Origin: Pseudarthrobacter enclensis
GTDB lineage: Bacteria; Actinomycetota; Actinomycetes; Actinomycetales; Micrococcaceae
Direction: 5' to 3'
DNA length: 64,000 bases
NCBI RefSeq assembly: GCF_001457025.1
Contig: NZ_KQ758601.1
Coordinates: 372,001 to 436,000 of the forward strand
Shown in pieces: positions 1 to 8,090 of this stretch (within the stretch, counting starts at the first letter, position 1; every line of letters begins with the position of its first letter). The position numbers were made by a program, and so were the translations under genes. Under the pieces are notes generated by a model, which was not told the DNA's origin, made no database searches, and worked only from the letters and a program-made list of their open reading frames with translations.

Positions 1-1
1 C

Positions 2-1498
2 CTGAGCCCCGACGCCGAGCGGGCACTGCAGAAGGCGGGCTACATCATCGGCCGGCTGCAGCGGGTGATCTTCTACGAGCCCGGGGTCAAGGAAACCAAC
101 TGGAGCGCCACCCGCCCCATCGTGGACACCGCCGGCAAGACCCGGCGCTGGGTCTACCTGCATTACTTCAAGGCCGGCCAGCCGTCCATCAACTGGCTGG
201 ACCCCACCTTCGCGGGCATGCGCCTGGTGGTGGGCGACGCCCTGCACTCGCTGGTGGACCTGGGCACCGGGGCGCTGCGGCTGGACGCCAACGGCTTCCT
301 GGGCGTGGAGAAGAGCGCGGAGGAGGAGCCGGGCTGGTCCGAGGGGCATCCGCTGTCCGAGGCAGCCAACCAGCTCATCGGCTCCATGATCCGCAAAGTG
401 GGCGGCTTCTCCTTCCAGGAGCTCAACCTCACCATCGACGACATCAAGGCCACCTCGGAATCCGGGCCGGACCTCTCCTATGACTTCATCACCCGGCCGG
501 CGTACCACTTTGCCCTGGTCATGGGAGATACCGAGTTCCTGCGGCTCACGCTCCGGCTCTCCATGGAAATCGGCGTGGACCAGGCGTCCCTGGTCCACGC
601 GCTGCAGAACCATGACGAACTCACTTACGAGCTGATGCACTTCGCCGCCGGCCACCGTGACGACGTCTTTGAGCTCGGCGGCCAGGAGCTGACCGGCGCC
701 CAGATCGCCGAGCACGTCCAGCAGACCATGCGGGACAGGCTCACCGGCGAGAACGCCCCCTACAACTCCGTATTCACCATGAACGGCATCGCCTGCACCA
801 CCGTCAGCTTCATCATGGCCAGCCTGGGGGTCCAGGACCCGGAGGAGCTGACCCCGGAGCAGGAGGCCCAGGTCCTGGACGCGCACATCCTGCTGTCCAT
901 GTACAACGCACTGCAGCCCGGCGTGTTCGCACTGTCCGGCTGGGACCTGGCCGGGATTTCTGTGCTGGACCGCGGCAGCGTTGACGAGCTGATCGCGCAG
1001 GGTGACACCCGCTGGATCAACCGCGGCGCGCACGACATCATGGGGACCAGCCCCGAGGCCAGGACCTCCTCGGCCGGGATGCCCCGGGCCCGCAGCCTCT
1101 ACGGGTCACTGCCGGAACAGCTCGACGACGAAAACTCCTTTGCCCGCCGGCTCCAGCGCATCCTGGCTGTCCGTGAGGAGCACGGCATCGCCACCGGCAC
1201 GCTCCTGGATGTTCCGGACGTCTCCCACCGGGGTTTGCTGGTTCTGGTCAACGAAGTGGCCGGCGGGGCCCTGGAAGTCACGGTCCTGAACTTCTCGGAC
1301 CAGGACATTTCCGGCAGCGTCAGGTCCACGCACCTCCAGCCTGGCGCCAGCGTGCGAGACCTCTTCAGCGGCGAAACGGTGGGCCAGGTGGACGACCTGC
1401 ACAGCTTCTTCCTTGACCTGCCCGCCTATCAGGGCACGGCGCTGCTGCTTGAGGTGGAGGAAGGGGACGACGACGGCGGGCCGGCTTCGGAGGCCTGA
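2..1498 (+). CDS. Trehalose-synthase-like GH13 glucosyltransferase, 5' end outside window
   Basis: The frame is open from base 2, so the N-terminus lies upstream; about 498 residues are visible. GH13 signatures can be read in order: [12 protein letters not shown] with the nucleophile Asp, [11 protein letters not shown] where the acid/base Glu is expected, and [14 protein letters not shown] with the transition-state Asp. The NHDELT form and the beta-sandwich-like C-terminus resemble TreS (maltose to trehalose isomerisation). Without the N-terminal barrel half, the exact activity cannot be fixed; another alpha-glucosyltransferase is possible. Its 3' end overlaps the oppositely oriented MFS gene by 70 bp. 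Family assignment is firm, specificity is inferred. Confidence 0.75.
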   Translation: MSPDAERALQKAGYIIGRLQRVIFYEPGVKETNWSATRPIVDTAGKTRRWVYLHYFKAGQPSINWLDPTFAGMRLVVGDALHSLVDLGTGALRLDANGFLGVEKSAEEEPGWSEGHPLSEAANQLIGSMIRKVGGFSFQELNLTIDDIKATSESGPDLSYDFITRPAYHFALVMGDTEFLRLTLRLSMEIGVDQASLVHALQNHDELTYELMHFAAGHRDDVFELGGQELTGAQIAEHVQQTMRDRLTGENAPYNSVFTMNGIACTTVSFIMASLGVQDPEELTPEQEAQVLDAHILLSMYNALQPGVFALSGWDLAGISVLDRGSVDELIAQGDTRWINRGAHDIMGTSPEARTSSAGMPRARSLYGSLPEQLDDENSFARRLQRILAVREEHGIATGTLLDVPDVSHRGLLVLVNEVAGGALEVTVLNFSDQDISGSVRSTHLQPGASVRDLFSGETVGQVDDLHSFFLDLPAYQGTALLLEVEEGDDDGGPASEA

Positions 1499-2784
1499 TC
1501 CGTTCCACGGGGCTGCTTCCGCGCAGGAGGCAGCCCCGGGCGGACCGGAAGCACAGCGGCGAGGACGAGGACCAGGACACCGGCGAGCGGGACCACCAGC
1601 AGTCCGGTCCTGACGCTGGTGGCGTCGGCGATGAGACCCACCACAGGCGGTGAGCAGAGGAAGCCCAGGCGCATCAGCCAACTGACGAGCGTCAGGCCGG
1701 TGCCGTGCCGCAGTCCGGGCAGTTCATCCGCGGTGTGCATGGCCGCGGGGACCAGCGTGGCCACGCCCAGGCCGGCGGCGGCAAACCCGGCGATGGTCCC
1801 GGGAACGGACGGCCACACCAGCGCGGAGCCCATCCCGGCCAGTACCACCAGGCCTCCGGCCCGGGCCACGGCACGCTGGCCGAACCGGTCCACGAGCCTG
1901 TCCCCCATGAGCCTGCCGGCGAACTGGGCGCCGGTCAGCGCCACGAATCCCAGGGCAGCGACCGGCGCCGCCGCCCCCAGCGCGCCGGAGAGGTACACCG
2001 CGGACCAGGTGCTGCCGGCATCTTCCACCAGGCTGCCGGACACTGCAATCAGGACCAGCGCCGCCAGGACCGCCCAGACAGTCAGCCCGGGCCGGGTGGC
2101 CTTGGCTGCCGCGCGGCGCCCGTCATGCTCAGCAGCTGCGGGGTCGTGGCCGGGCAGGAGAAGGCGGAGGGCAACCAGTGCCACCCCAGCGAACATCAGG
2201 CAGGACAGTCCGAGGTGGAGTCCGCGGGACAGCCCGGCCAGGATGGCGCCGGCCCCCATGAGGCCGCCCAGTACCGCCCCGATGCTCCACACCGCGTGGA
2301 ATGAATTGAGGATGGACCGGCCGTAGAGGCGTTGCACCCGGAGGCCGTGCGAATTCTGCGCCACGTCCGTGACGGCGTCGGCGGCCCCCGCTGCAAAGAG
2401 CGCACCGGCCAGCAGGGCCCACGACGGCGCCACACCCGCCGCCAGCACCCCGGCGCCGGTCAGGACCGTGCCCGCCACGGCAACAGCGCCTGACCCGAAC
2501 CGGCGGATCAGCACCGCGGCGGCCAGCCCAGCCACCAGGGCGCCGAACGGGAATGCTGCCACGGCCAGCCCGAACTGCGCGTTGGTCAGCCGCAGTTCAT
2601 CCATGATGGCCGGATACCGCGGCAGGAGGTTGGCGAACAGGGCGCCATTGGTCAGGAACAGCAGCGCCACCCCGGTCCTGGCCCGGCGGAGCCGTGCTGC
2701 CGGGAGTGAACTGCCCTCAGGACGGACTTCCTGCCCGGAGGCAGCAGGGCCGTCGGAAGGAACGGGGTTGTCGGAGGAAGCCAT
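1429..2784 (-). CDS. MFS transporter, 451 aa
   Basis: Hydrophobic protein with about 12 predicted membrane segments after a ~35-residue polar N-terminus. The stretch [12 protein letters not shown] between early helices and [19 protein letters not shown] in the middle fit the two MFS cytoplasmic loops. It looks like a drug/metabolite exporter of the YbjJ-like kind; no substrate can be read. It lies 69 bp downstream of the TetR gene on the same strand, so it is probably the effector gene of that regulator. The last 70 bp run antisense into the end of the GH13 gene. ATG start at 2784. Confidence 0.8.
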   Translation of the reverse strand: MASSDNPVPSDGPAASGQEVRPEGSSLPAARLRRARTGVALLFLTNGALFANLLPRYPAIMDELRLTNAQFGLAVAAFPFGALVAGLAAAVLIRRFGSGAVAVAGTVLTGAGVLAAGVAPSWALLAGALFAAGAADAVTDVAQNSHGLRVQRLYGRSILNSFHAVWSIGAVLGGLMGAGAILAGLSRGLHLGLSCLMFAGVALVALRLLLPGHDPAAAEHDGRRAAAKATRPGLTVWAVLAALVLIAVSGSLVEDAGSTWSAVYLSGALGAAAPVAALGFVALTGAQFAGRLMGDRLVDRFGQRAVARAGGLVVLAGMGSALVWPSVPGTIAGFAAAGLGVATLVPAAMHTADELPGLRHGTGLTLVSWLMRLGFLCSPPVVGLIADATSVRTGLLVVPLAGVLVLVLAAVLPVRPGLPPARKQPRGTDQASEAGPPSSSPSSTSSSSAVP

Positions 2785-2821
2785 GGGGCGGCCTTTCTGG
2801 GGGTGTTGCGTCAGTGGTGCC

Positions 2822-2853
2822 GTGCGGTAGCGGTGCGGTAGCGGTGCGGCGCG
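2822..2853. repeat. 11-bp short tandem repeat between tetR and MFS genes
   Basis: GTGCGGTAGCG occurs twice head to tail, followed by a degenerate third unit, directly after the TetR stop codon and before the MFS gene. Probably a slippage tract; no function can be assigned. Confidence 0.6.
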
Positions 2854-3417
2854 TCAGTGGAACGGTGCGGCAGGCGTGGTGATGCGGGCTACCGCCTCGG
2901 CAGTGGCTGTCCGGTGGTGTTCTTCGGTGTCCAGTGCGGCATGGAGGGACAAGCCTTCAATCAGGGCGTCCAGCATCCGGCACGTGGCGGGGTCGAAGTG
3001 CCGGGCCAGCGCGTCCCGGCTCTGCTTCATCCAGGCGTGCGTGATCTCCCGGTAGGCGGGCTCGCGGGCCGCCAGGGTGTATAGCTCCTGGGTGAGGACC
3101 AGTTCGCGGGATGAGCCGGTGAGGTCCTCGTGGATCAGGTCCACCACGGCGGCACGGGCCTCGTCGAGGGTGGCTGCCTGCGCCATCCGGGCTTCGAAGC
3201 GGACGGCGATGGTGCCGGCGAATCGGGTGAAGGCTTCACGCAGCACCTCATCCATGCCGGTGAAGTGGTAGGTCATGGATCCCAGCGGCACGTCCGCCCG
3301 GGCCGCGATCTTCCGGTGGGACGCCCCGGCCACCCCTGATTCGGCAATGACGTCCAGGGCTGCGGCGATGATCCGGTCGCGCCGTTCCGGGTCGAAGCGG
3401 CGCTGGGTTACTGCCAC
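2854..3417 (-). CDS. TetR/AcrR family regulator, 187 aa
   Basis: The N-terminus carries a TetR helix-turn-helix: RRDRIIAAALDVIAESGVAG, then ASHRKIAARADVPLGSMTYH. The C-terminal ligand domain is of the TetR_C type found in actinobacterial repressors. The frame stays open further upstream into the acetyltransferase, but the GTG at 3417 is preferred: it is preceded by GAAGG at 8 nt and sits 10 bp after the acetyltransferase stop. The gene lies between the acetyltransferase and the MFS exporter on one strand, suggesting a three-gene unit repressed at the palindrome at 4011. Confidence 0.85.
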   Translation of the reverse strand: MAVTQRRFDPERRDRIIAAALDVIAESGVAGASHRKIAARADVPLGSMTYHFTGMDEVLREAFTRFAGTIAVRFEARMAQAATLDEARAAVVDLIHEDLTGSSRELVLTQELYTLAAREPAYREITHAWMKQSRDALARHFDPATCRMLDALIEGLSLHAALDTEEHHRTATAEAVARITTPAAPFH

Positions 3418-3427
3418 GGGGAAACCT

Positions 3428-4009
3428 TCACGGCAGGTCCCTGACCACCCGGGCGGGGTTGCCAACGGCCACCACGTTGGCGGGGATGTCCTTGGTGACC
3501 ACGGCACCGGCGCCGATCACGGAGTTTTCCCCGATGGTCACGCCCGGCAAAACGATGGCGCCGCCGCCCAGCCAGACGTTGTCGCCGATGGTGATGGGCT
3601 TGGCCGCTTCCAGCTTGTCGCGGCGGGGCCGGGCTTCGAGAGGGTGGGTGGGGGTCAGCAGCTGCACGTTGGGGCCGATCTGGCAGTCGCGCCCAATGGT
3701 GATCGCGGCGACGTCAAGGGCCGTCAGGTTGGAGTTGATGAAGGTGCCGTCGCCCACGGTGATGTAGCTGCCGTAGTCCACCGTGACCGGAGGCCGGACG
3801 TCCACGTTGTCACCCACGGATCCCAGCAGTTCCGCCAGGACGGGCCGGGCCGATTCCGGGTCCTCGATGTAGGCCGCCGTGTAACGGGCCTGCAGCTTCA
3901 AGGCGCGGTGGAAGGCTGCTGCGTTGTCCGGATCGTCCGCAATATAGAGGTCCCCCGCCAGCATGCGCTCGCGGTTGGTGCGCGGATCCCCCGCGAAATA
4001 ATCGGTCAT
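3428..4009 (-). CDS. Maltose/galactoside O-acetyltransferase, 193 aa
   Basis: Left-handed beta-helix acetyltransferase (LacA/Maa type) transferring acetyl from acetyl-CoA to a sugar hydroxyl. It has the N-terminal Maa helix region (RERMLAGDLYIADDP), hexapeptide repeats through the C-terminal half, and a TPTHPLEARPRRD segment with the expected catalytic His near residue 122. It ends with VVAVGNPARVVRDLP, usual for the family. The ATG at 4009 is chosen over an upstream in-frame ATG because homology begins there and the palindrome directly abuts it. Its role with the TetR and MFS genes may be detoxification by acetylation and export; that is inference. Confidence 0.85.
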   Translation of the reverse strand: MTDYFAGDPRTNRERMLAGDLYIADDPDNAAAFHRALKLQARYTAAYIEDPESARPVLAELLGSVGDNVDVRPPVTVDYGSYITVGDGTFINSNLTALDVAAITIGRDCQIGPNVQLLTPTHPLEARPRRDKLEAAKPITIGDNVWLGGGAIVLPGVTIGENSVIGAGAVVTKDIPANVVAVGNPARVVRDLP

Positions 4010-4010
4010 G

Positions 4011-4024
4011 TGTACGATCGTACA
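4011..4024. promoter_or_regulatory. Perfect 14-bp palindrome, probable TetR operator
   Basis: TGTACGATCGTACA reads identically on both strands and lies one base before the acetyltransferase ATG. On the minus strand it contains a TACGAT hexamer that could be a -10 element of a leaderless transcript. Position and symmetry suit autorepression by the TetR encoded downstream. Confidence 0.65.
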
Positions 4025-4066
4025 TAACGATCCGTTGCCTTGACCATGTCCTGCACCGGAAACCAC

Positions 4067-4104
4067 AAAACCCCGCCACGGCGCCCGAAGGCGCGGTGGC
4101 GGGG
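4067..4104 (-). terminator. Rho-independent terminator of the aldehyde dehydrogenase operon
   Basis: A 15-bp stem with one mismatch (arms beginning CCCCGCCACGGCGCC) and a short loop, followed on the minus strand by TTTT. It begins 20 bp after the aldehyde dehydrogenase stop and separates that operon from the acetyltransferase group. Confidence 0.8.
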
Positions 4105-4124
4105 TCTTGGGGGTCTGCCTGGAC

Positions 4125-5615
4125 TTAGCCGCGGTTGTACATGACGTGCTTGGTGCGGGAGAAGTCGTCCAGGGCGTAGCTGGACAGGTCGCGGCCGTAG
4201 CCGGAGCCCTTGAAGCCGCCCCAGGGCATTTCGGTGGCGATCACCAGGTGCGAGTTGACCCAGACGGTCCCGAAGTCCAGCTTCCGCGGAACGTTCAGCG
4301 ACCGGGCGGAGTCCTTGGTCCAGACCGAGGCGGCCAGGCCGTAGATGGTTTCGTTGGCCCGGGTGACGGCTTCCTCGTCGGTGCTGAAGGTTTCCACGGA
4401 GACGACGGGGCCGAAGATCTCGTTGCTGCTGATCGGGGCGCCGGCCGGGACGTTGGTGACCACGGTGGGCTCGATGAAGTAGCCGGGACCTTCGATGGCG
4501 CGGCCGCCGACGGCAATGGTGTGGCCATCCTTGCGGACGTCGTCGAGTGCGGCGAGGACCCGCTCGTAGTGGGCTTTGGAGATCATGGAGCCGATTTCGG
4601 CGTCTTCGGCGCCGGGGGTGCCGACGGTGATCTCGCTGATTTCCTTCACGAGCAGTTCGGTGAACTTGTCGGCCACTGATTCGTGGACGAGCACGCGGCA
4701 GGCCGCGCCGCATTCCTGGCCGCCGTTCCAGAACCCGGTACTGCGGACGCCCTTCGCGGCGGCCTCGAGGTCGGCGTCGGCGAACACCACGACCGGTGCC
4801 TTGCCGCCCAGCTCGAGGTGGACGCGCTTGACCGAGCCAGCGGCGCTGGCGGCCACCTTCTGGCCGCTGCCGACGCTGCCGGTGATGGCCACCAGGTCCA
4901 CGCGCGGGTGCTCGGACAGGCGGTTGCCCACCACGCGGCCGGGGCCGGTGACGATGTTCACGACGCCGGCCGGCACCTCGTCGGCGATGAGTTCTGCGAG
5001 CTTGAGCGTGGTCAGCGGCGTCTGCTCGGAGGGCTTGAGGACCAGGGTGTTGCCCGCGCCAAGGACCGGGGCGATCTTCCACGCGGCCATCAGCAGCGGG
5101 TAGTTCCAGGGGGTGATCACCCCTACCACGCCAACGGGTTCGCGGTGGATCACCGAGGTGTGGTTTTCGGCGTAGTCATCGGAGCCGAGGGTGCTGTAGG
5201 CGCGGGCGGCGCCGGCGGAGAACCGGAAGGTGTCGATGGCGCTGGAGATGTCGTCCTCCGCCACCGCGGCCGGCTTGCCGGTGTTGGCTGCTTCTAGGGT
5301 TTCGAACACTTCCCGGTTGGCCTCGATGATGTCCGCGATGCGGAGCAGGACGGCGGACCGGTCCCGCGGCGTGGTCGCCGCCCACGCGTCCTTGGCGGCC
5401 ACTGCGGCTTCGACGGCGGCGTCCACGTCCTCCGCCGTGCCGGCCGGCACCTGGGTGAGGATCTCCTCGGTGGCCGGATTGACGACGTCGACCTTCTCCG
5501 TGGAGGTGGAGGCAACAAACTGTCCGCCGATGAACTGGCCAAAGGGCGGCAGGGACGGCACCGGCGGCGCGTCTGCCCGGAGGACTGTGAACAGTGTTTT
5601 TTCTGCGGTGGTCAT
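4125..5615 (-). CDS. NAD(P)-dependent aldehyde dehydrogenase, aminobutyraldehyde-type, 496 aa
   Basis: Full-length ALDH: Rossmann segment GVITPWNYPLL with KPSEQTP, LELGGKAP with the general-base Glu, and the catalytic Cys in GGQECGAACRVL at about residue 300. The GQxCxAACR form resembles gamma-aminobutyraldehyde/betaine-type dehydrogenases such as PatD. The start is the ATG at 5615, which overlaps the TGA of the symporter gene (ATGA), so translation is coupled. As the last gene of an operon with an amine-oxidase-like flavoprotein, it probably oxidises the aldehyde produced there to an acid. The substrate is inferred, not shown. Confidence 0.85.
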   Translation of the reverse strand: MTTAEKTLFTVLRADAPPVPSLPPFGQFIGGQFVASTSTEKVDVVNPATEEILTQVPAGTAEDVDAAVEAAVAAKDAWAATTPRDRSAVLLRIADIIEANREVFETLEAANTGKPAAVAEDDISSAIDTFRFSAGAARAYSTLGSDDYAENHTSVIHREPVGVVGVITPWNYPLLMAAWKIAPVLGAGNTLVLKPSEQTPLTTLKLAELIADEVPAGVVNIVTGPGRVVGNRLSEHPRVDLVAITGSVGSGQKVAASAAGSVKRVHLELGGKAPVVVFADADLEAAAKGVRSTGFWNGGQECGAACRVLVHESVADKFTELLVKEISEITVGTPGAEDAEIGSMISKAHYERVLAALDDVRKDGHTIAVGGRAIEGPGYFIEPTVVTNVPAGAPISSNEIFGPVVSVETFSTDEEAVTRANETIYGLAASVWTKDSARSLNVPRKLDFGTVWVNSHLVIATEMPWGGFKGSGYGRDLSSYALDDFSRTKHVMYNRG

Positions 5616-7141
5616 GGCGTGCCCGGGGTCCTTTCGGTGGGGTTGCTGGCGTGGTGGAGGTGATGGTGGTGGTGCTCGACGGGGACCTTTTCCTCCCAGA
5701 AGTCGGCGCCCTCGATGCCCAGCGCCCTGGGGTCGAAGGTGGGGTCCTGGCCGAGTTTCCGCTGGCGTTCGTAGTCCTTGTAGATCTTTCGGACCAGCGG
5801 GAACAGGAAGACCAGGCAGATGAGGTTGACCCAGGCGATCAGGCCAAGCCCGATGTCGCCGGCGGCCCACATGACCTGGGCGTTGACGATCGAACCGAAG
5901 AAGACGATGGCCATGGTGCCGATCTTGAGGACGTTCTTCCACCGGTGTCCGGGACGTCCGTCCAGCAGGTACAGCAGGTTGGAGTTGGCGACGTAGAAGT
6001 AGGCGAGCAGGCAGGTGAAGCCGAACAGGAGCACGGCGACCGCGACGAACCCGGCGCCCCAGCCCGGGACCAGGGTGTCAATGGATTCCTGCACCCAGTT
6101 GGCGCCGACCGGAACGCCCGGCAGGTTGTTGACCAGGTAGCCGCCGGAGCCGTCGGAGACGTTGTACTTGCCCGAGACCACCATCATGAGGCCGGTGGCC
6201 ATGCAAATCAGCAGCACGTCGATGTAGATGCTGAAGGTCTGGACCAGACCCTGCTTGCCGGGGTGGGACGTGCGGGCCGCGGCAGCGGCGAAGGTTGCCT
6301 CGCCCAAGCCGTTGGAGGAGGCGAAGACCGCCCGGCGGACGCCCCAGGCCACTGCTGCGCCGGCGATGCCGCCCAGGACCGGGTGGATGCCGACGGCGGA
6401 CTGGAAGATCAGGGCGACGGCTGCGGGGACGCTGCCGAAGTTGATGGCGATGACCGCCAGGGCCAGGACCAGGTAGCCGATGGCCAGGACCGGCACGAGT
6501 GCCTGCGTGACCTTCACCAGGCGGGTGGTGCCGCCGAAGATGACCAGGGCGATCAGGACGGTGACCAGGACGGCCGGGATCCAGCTGTCCAGGTTGAAGG
6601 CCAGTTTGGCGGTGGCCGCGATGGTGTTGACCTGCAGGCCGGGGAAGACGAAGCCGTAGCCGATGACGCCCAGGACCGCCACGAGGGCCCCGACCTTGGG
6701 CAGCTTGAGGCCGTACTTGATGTAGTACGGCATGCCGCCGATGTCCTCGTTGGCGTTGCGGCGGTCCTCGTCCTGGACCTGGCGCTTGAAGGTCTGGGAC
6801 AGGGCAGCTTCGGCGTAGCCGACGGTGCAGCCCACCAGGCCGGTGATGGCCATCCAGACGAGGGCGCCGGGGCCGCCGGCACCCACCGCAGTCGCCACGC
6901 CGGCGATGCTGCCGACGCCGACGCGGCTGGCCAGCGCCAGCACGAGGGCCTGGAAGGAGGAGAGGCCGCCCTCTCCCCCTTCGCTGTCCTTCAGCTGGCG
7001 GAGCATGTCCGGGATGCGGCGGAACTGGATGCCCTTGGTGGCGATGGAATAGGCGACGCCGAGGCCCAGGACCACGTAGGCCATGGGCGCCCAGATGGCG
7101 TCGGAGACGGTGGACAGGAAGGCGCCGAAATCGGTATCCAT
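5612..7141 (-). CDS. Alanine/glycine:cation symporter family (AGCS) transporter, 509 aa
   Basis: Integral membrane protein with roughly 10-11 hydrophobic segments. AGCS signatures are present: GVGSIAGVATAVGAGGPGALVW near residues 95-115, IGGMPYYIKYGL, and AVFASSNGLGEA. The family takes up alanine, glycine or related small amino compounds with Na+ or H+. The C-terminal tail holds a natural His-rich run (EHHHHHLHH). It starts 3 bp after the DapA-like stop and overlaps the next start by 4 bp, so it is the uptake step of this operon. Confidence 0.88.
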   Translation of the reverse strand: MDTDFGAFLSTVSDAIWAPMAYVVLGLGVAYSIATKGIQFRRIPDMLRQLKDSEGGEGGLSSFQALVLALASRVGVGSIAGVATAVGAGGPGALVWMAITGLVGCTVGYAEAALSQTFKRQVQDEDRRNANEDIGGMPYYIKYGLKLPKVGALVAVLGVIGYGFVFPGLQVNTIAATAKLAFNLDSWIPAVLVTVLIALVIFGGTTRLVKVTQALVPVLAIGYLVLALAVIAINFGSVPAAVALIFQSAVGIHPVLGGIAGAAVAWGVRRAVFASSNGLGEATFAAAAARTSHPGKQGLVQTFSIYIDVLLICMATGLMMVVSGKYNVSDGSGGYLVNNLPGVPVGANWVQESIDTLVPGWGAGFVAVAVLLFGFTCLLAYFYVANSNLLYLLDGRPGHRWKNVLKIGTMAIVFFGSIVNAQVMWAAGDIGLGLIAWVNLICLVFLFPLVRKIYKDYERQRKLGQDPTFDPRALGIEGADFWEEKVPVEHHHHHLHHASNPTERTPGTP

Positions 7142-7144
7142 GGG

Positions 7145-8038
7145 CTAGCCGACGGTCTGGTACAGGGCGGACAGGGCATCCTTGACCCGGGCGAGGTCCT
7201 CGGTGCCCAGGTCCGCGGTGGGACGGCGCGGCGAGCCGGCCGGGATGCCCTGCAGGGTCAGCCCTGCCTTGACGGCGGGGATGAAGGGCACGGACAGCAG
7301 CGCGTCGATGACGGGGTAGACCTTCTTCCACTGCTCCAGCGCACCCTGGAGGTCACCGTCGGAGATGCTGCGGCTGACCTCGACGATTTCCTTGGGGACC
7401 ACGTTGGCGGTGCCCGCCATGACGCCGGCCGCGCCTTCGACGAGGGCGCTGTAGAGGTAGACGTCCCAGCCGATGAAGGTGCCGATGACGTCGCTGTGGT
7501 GGTGGATCAGCTGCAGGGCCTGTTCCCAGTTGGCGCTGGAGTCCTTGATGTACTTGATGTTCGGGACTTCTTCGGCCAGGGCACGGACGGTGGCCGGGCC
7601 CAGGTTGACTCCGGTGACGGCCGGGATGTTGTAGAGCATGACCGGAAGGGTGACGGACCGGGCCACGTCCTTGATGTAGATGACGGTTTCCTCGAGGGTC
7701 AGCGGCTCGTAGTAGGGGGTGACCAGCATCAGGACGTCCGCGCCGAGCTTTTCGGCGGCCTGGGACAGGCGGATGGCTTCGGCGGTGGAGGTGGCCCCGG
7801 TGTTGGCGATGACCGGGACCCGGCCGTTGGCCTGCTTGATGACGGTTTCGATGAGCAGGAGCCGTTCCTCGGAGGACAGGGCGCCCACTTCGCCGGTGGA
7901 GCCGGCGGCGACAACGCCGTCAACGCCGCCGTCGATGGAGCGGTCGACAATCAGCTTCAGGGTCTCGACGTCCAGGGTTTCGTCCTGGGCGAAGGGGGTG
8001 GAGAGGGCGGTGAGGACGCCGCGGAGTTCGTTGGTCAT
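7145..8038 (-). CDS. DapA/NAL-superfamily lyase or deaminase, 297 aa
   Basis: Class I aldolase-fold enzyme of the dihydrodipicolinate synthase/N-acetylneuraminate lyase family. The Schiff-base lysine is K165 (IKYIKDSS), the proton-relay tyrosine Y136 (VMLYNIPAVTG), and the pyruvate-binding loop GSTGE is at 46-50. Its location among amine catabolic genes, away from lysine biosynthesis, argues for a catabolic role such as a keto-acid lyase or a deaminase like the hydroxyproline-pathway Pyr4H2C deaminase. I cannot choose between these from sequence alone. ATG start at 8038. Confidence 0.8.
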   Translation of the reverse strand: MTNELRGVLTALSTPFAQDETLDVETLKLIVDRSIDGGVDGVVAAGSTGEVGALSSEERLLLIETVIKQANGRVPVIANTGATSTAEAIRLSQAAEKLGADVLMLVTPYYEPLTLEETVIYIKDVARSVTLPVMLYNIPAVTGVNLGPATVRALAEEVPNIKYIKDSSANWEQALQLIHHHSDVIGTFIGWDVYLYSALVEGAAGVMAGTANVVPKEIVEVSRSISDGDLQGALEQWKKVYPVIDALLSVPFIPAVKAGLTLQGIPAGSPRRPTADLGTEDLARVKDALSALYQTVG

Positions 8039-8090
8039 GGGTGTTTCCTTCTGTGGATAGGTGCGGGGTGGTCAGGGGTGGCGCTGCTGC

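Noticed and set aside
4011..4070. Start of the acetyltransferase at the upstream in-frame ATG (4066)
   Set aside because: It would put the palindrome inside the gene and add 19 residues with no family similarity.
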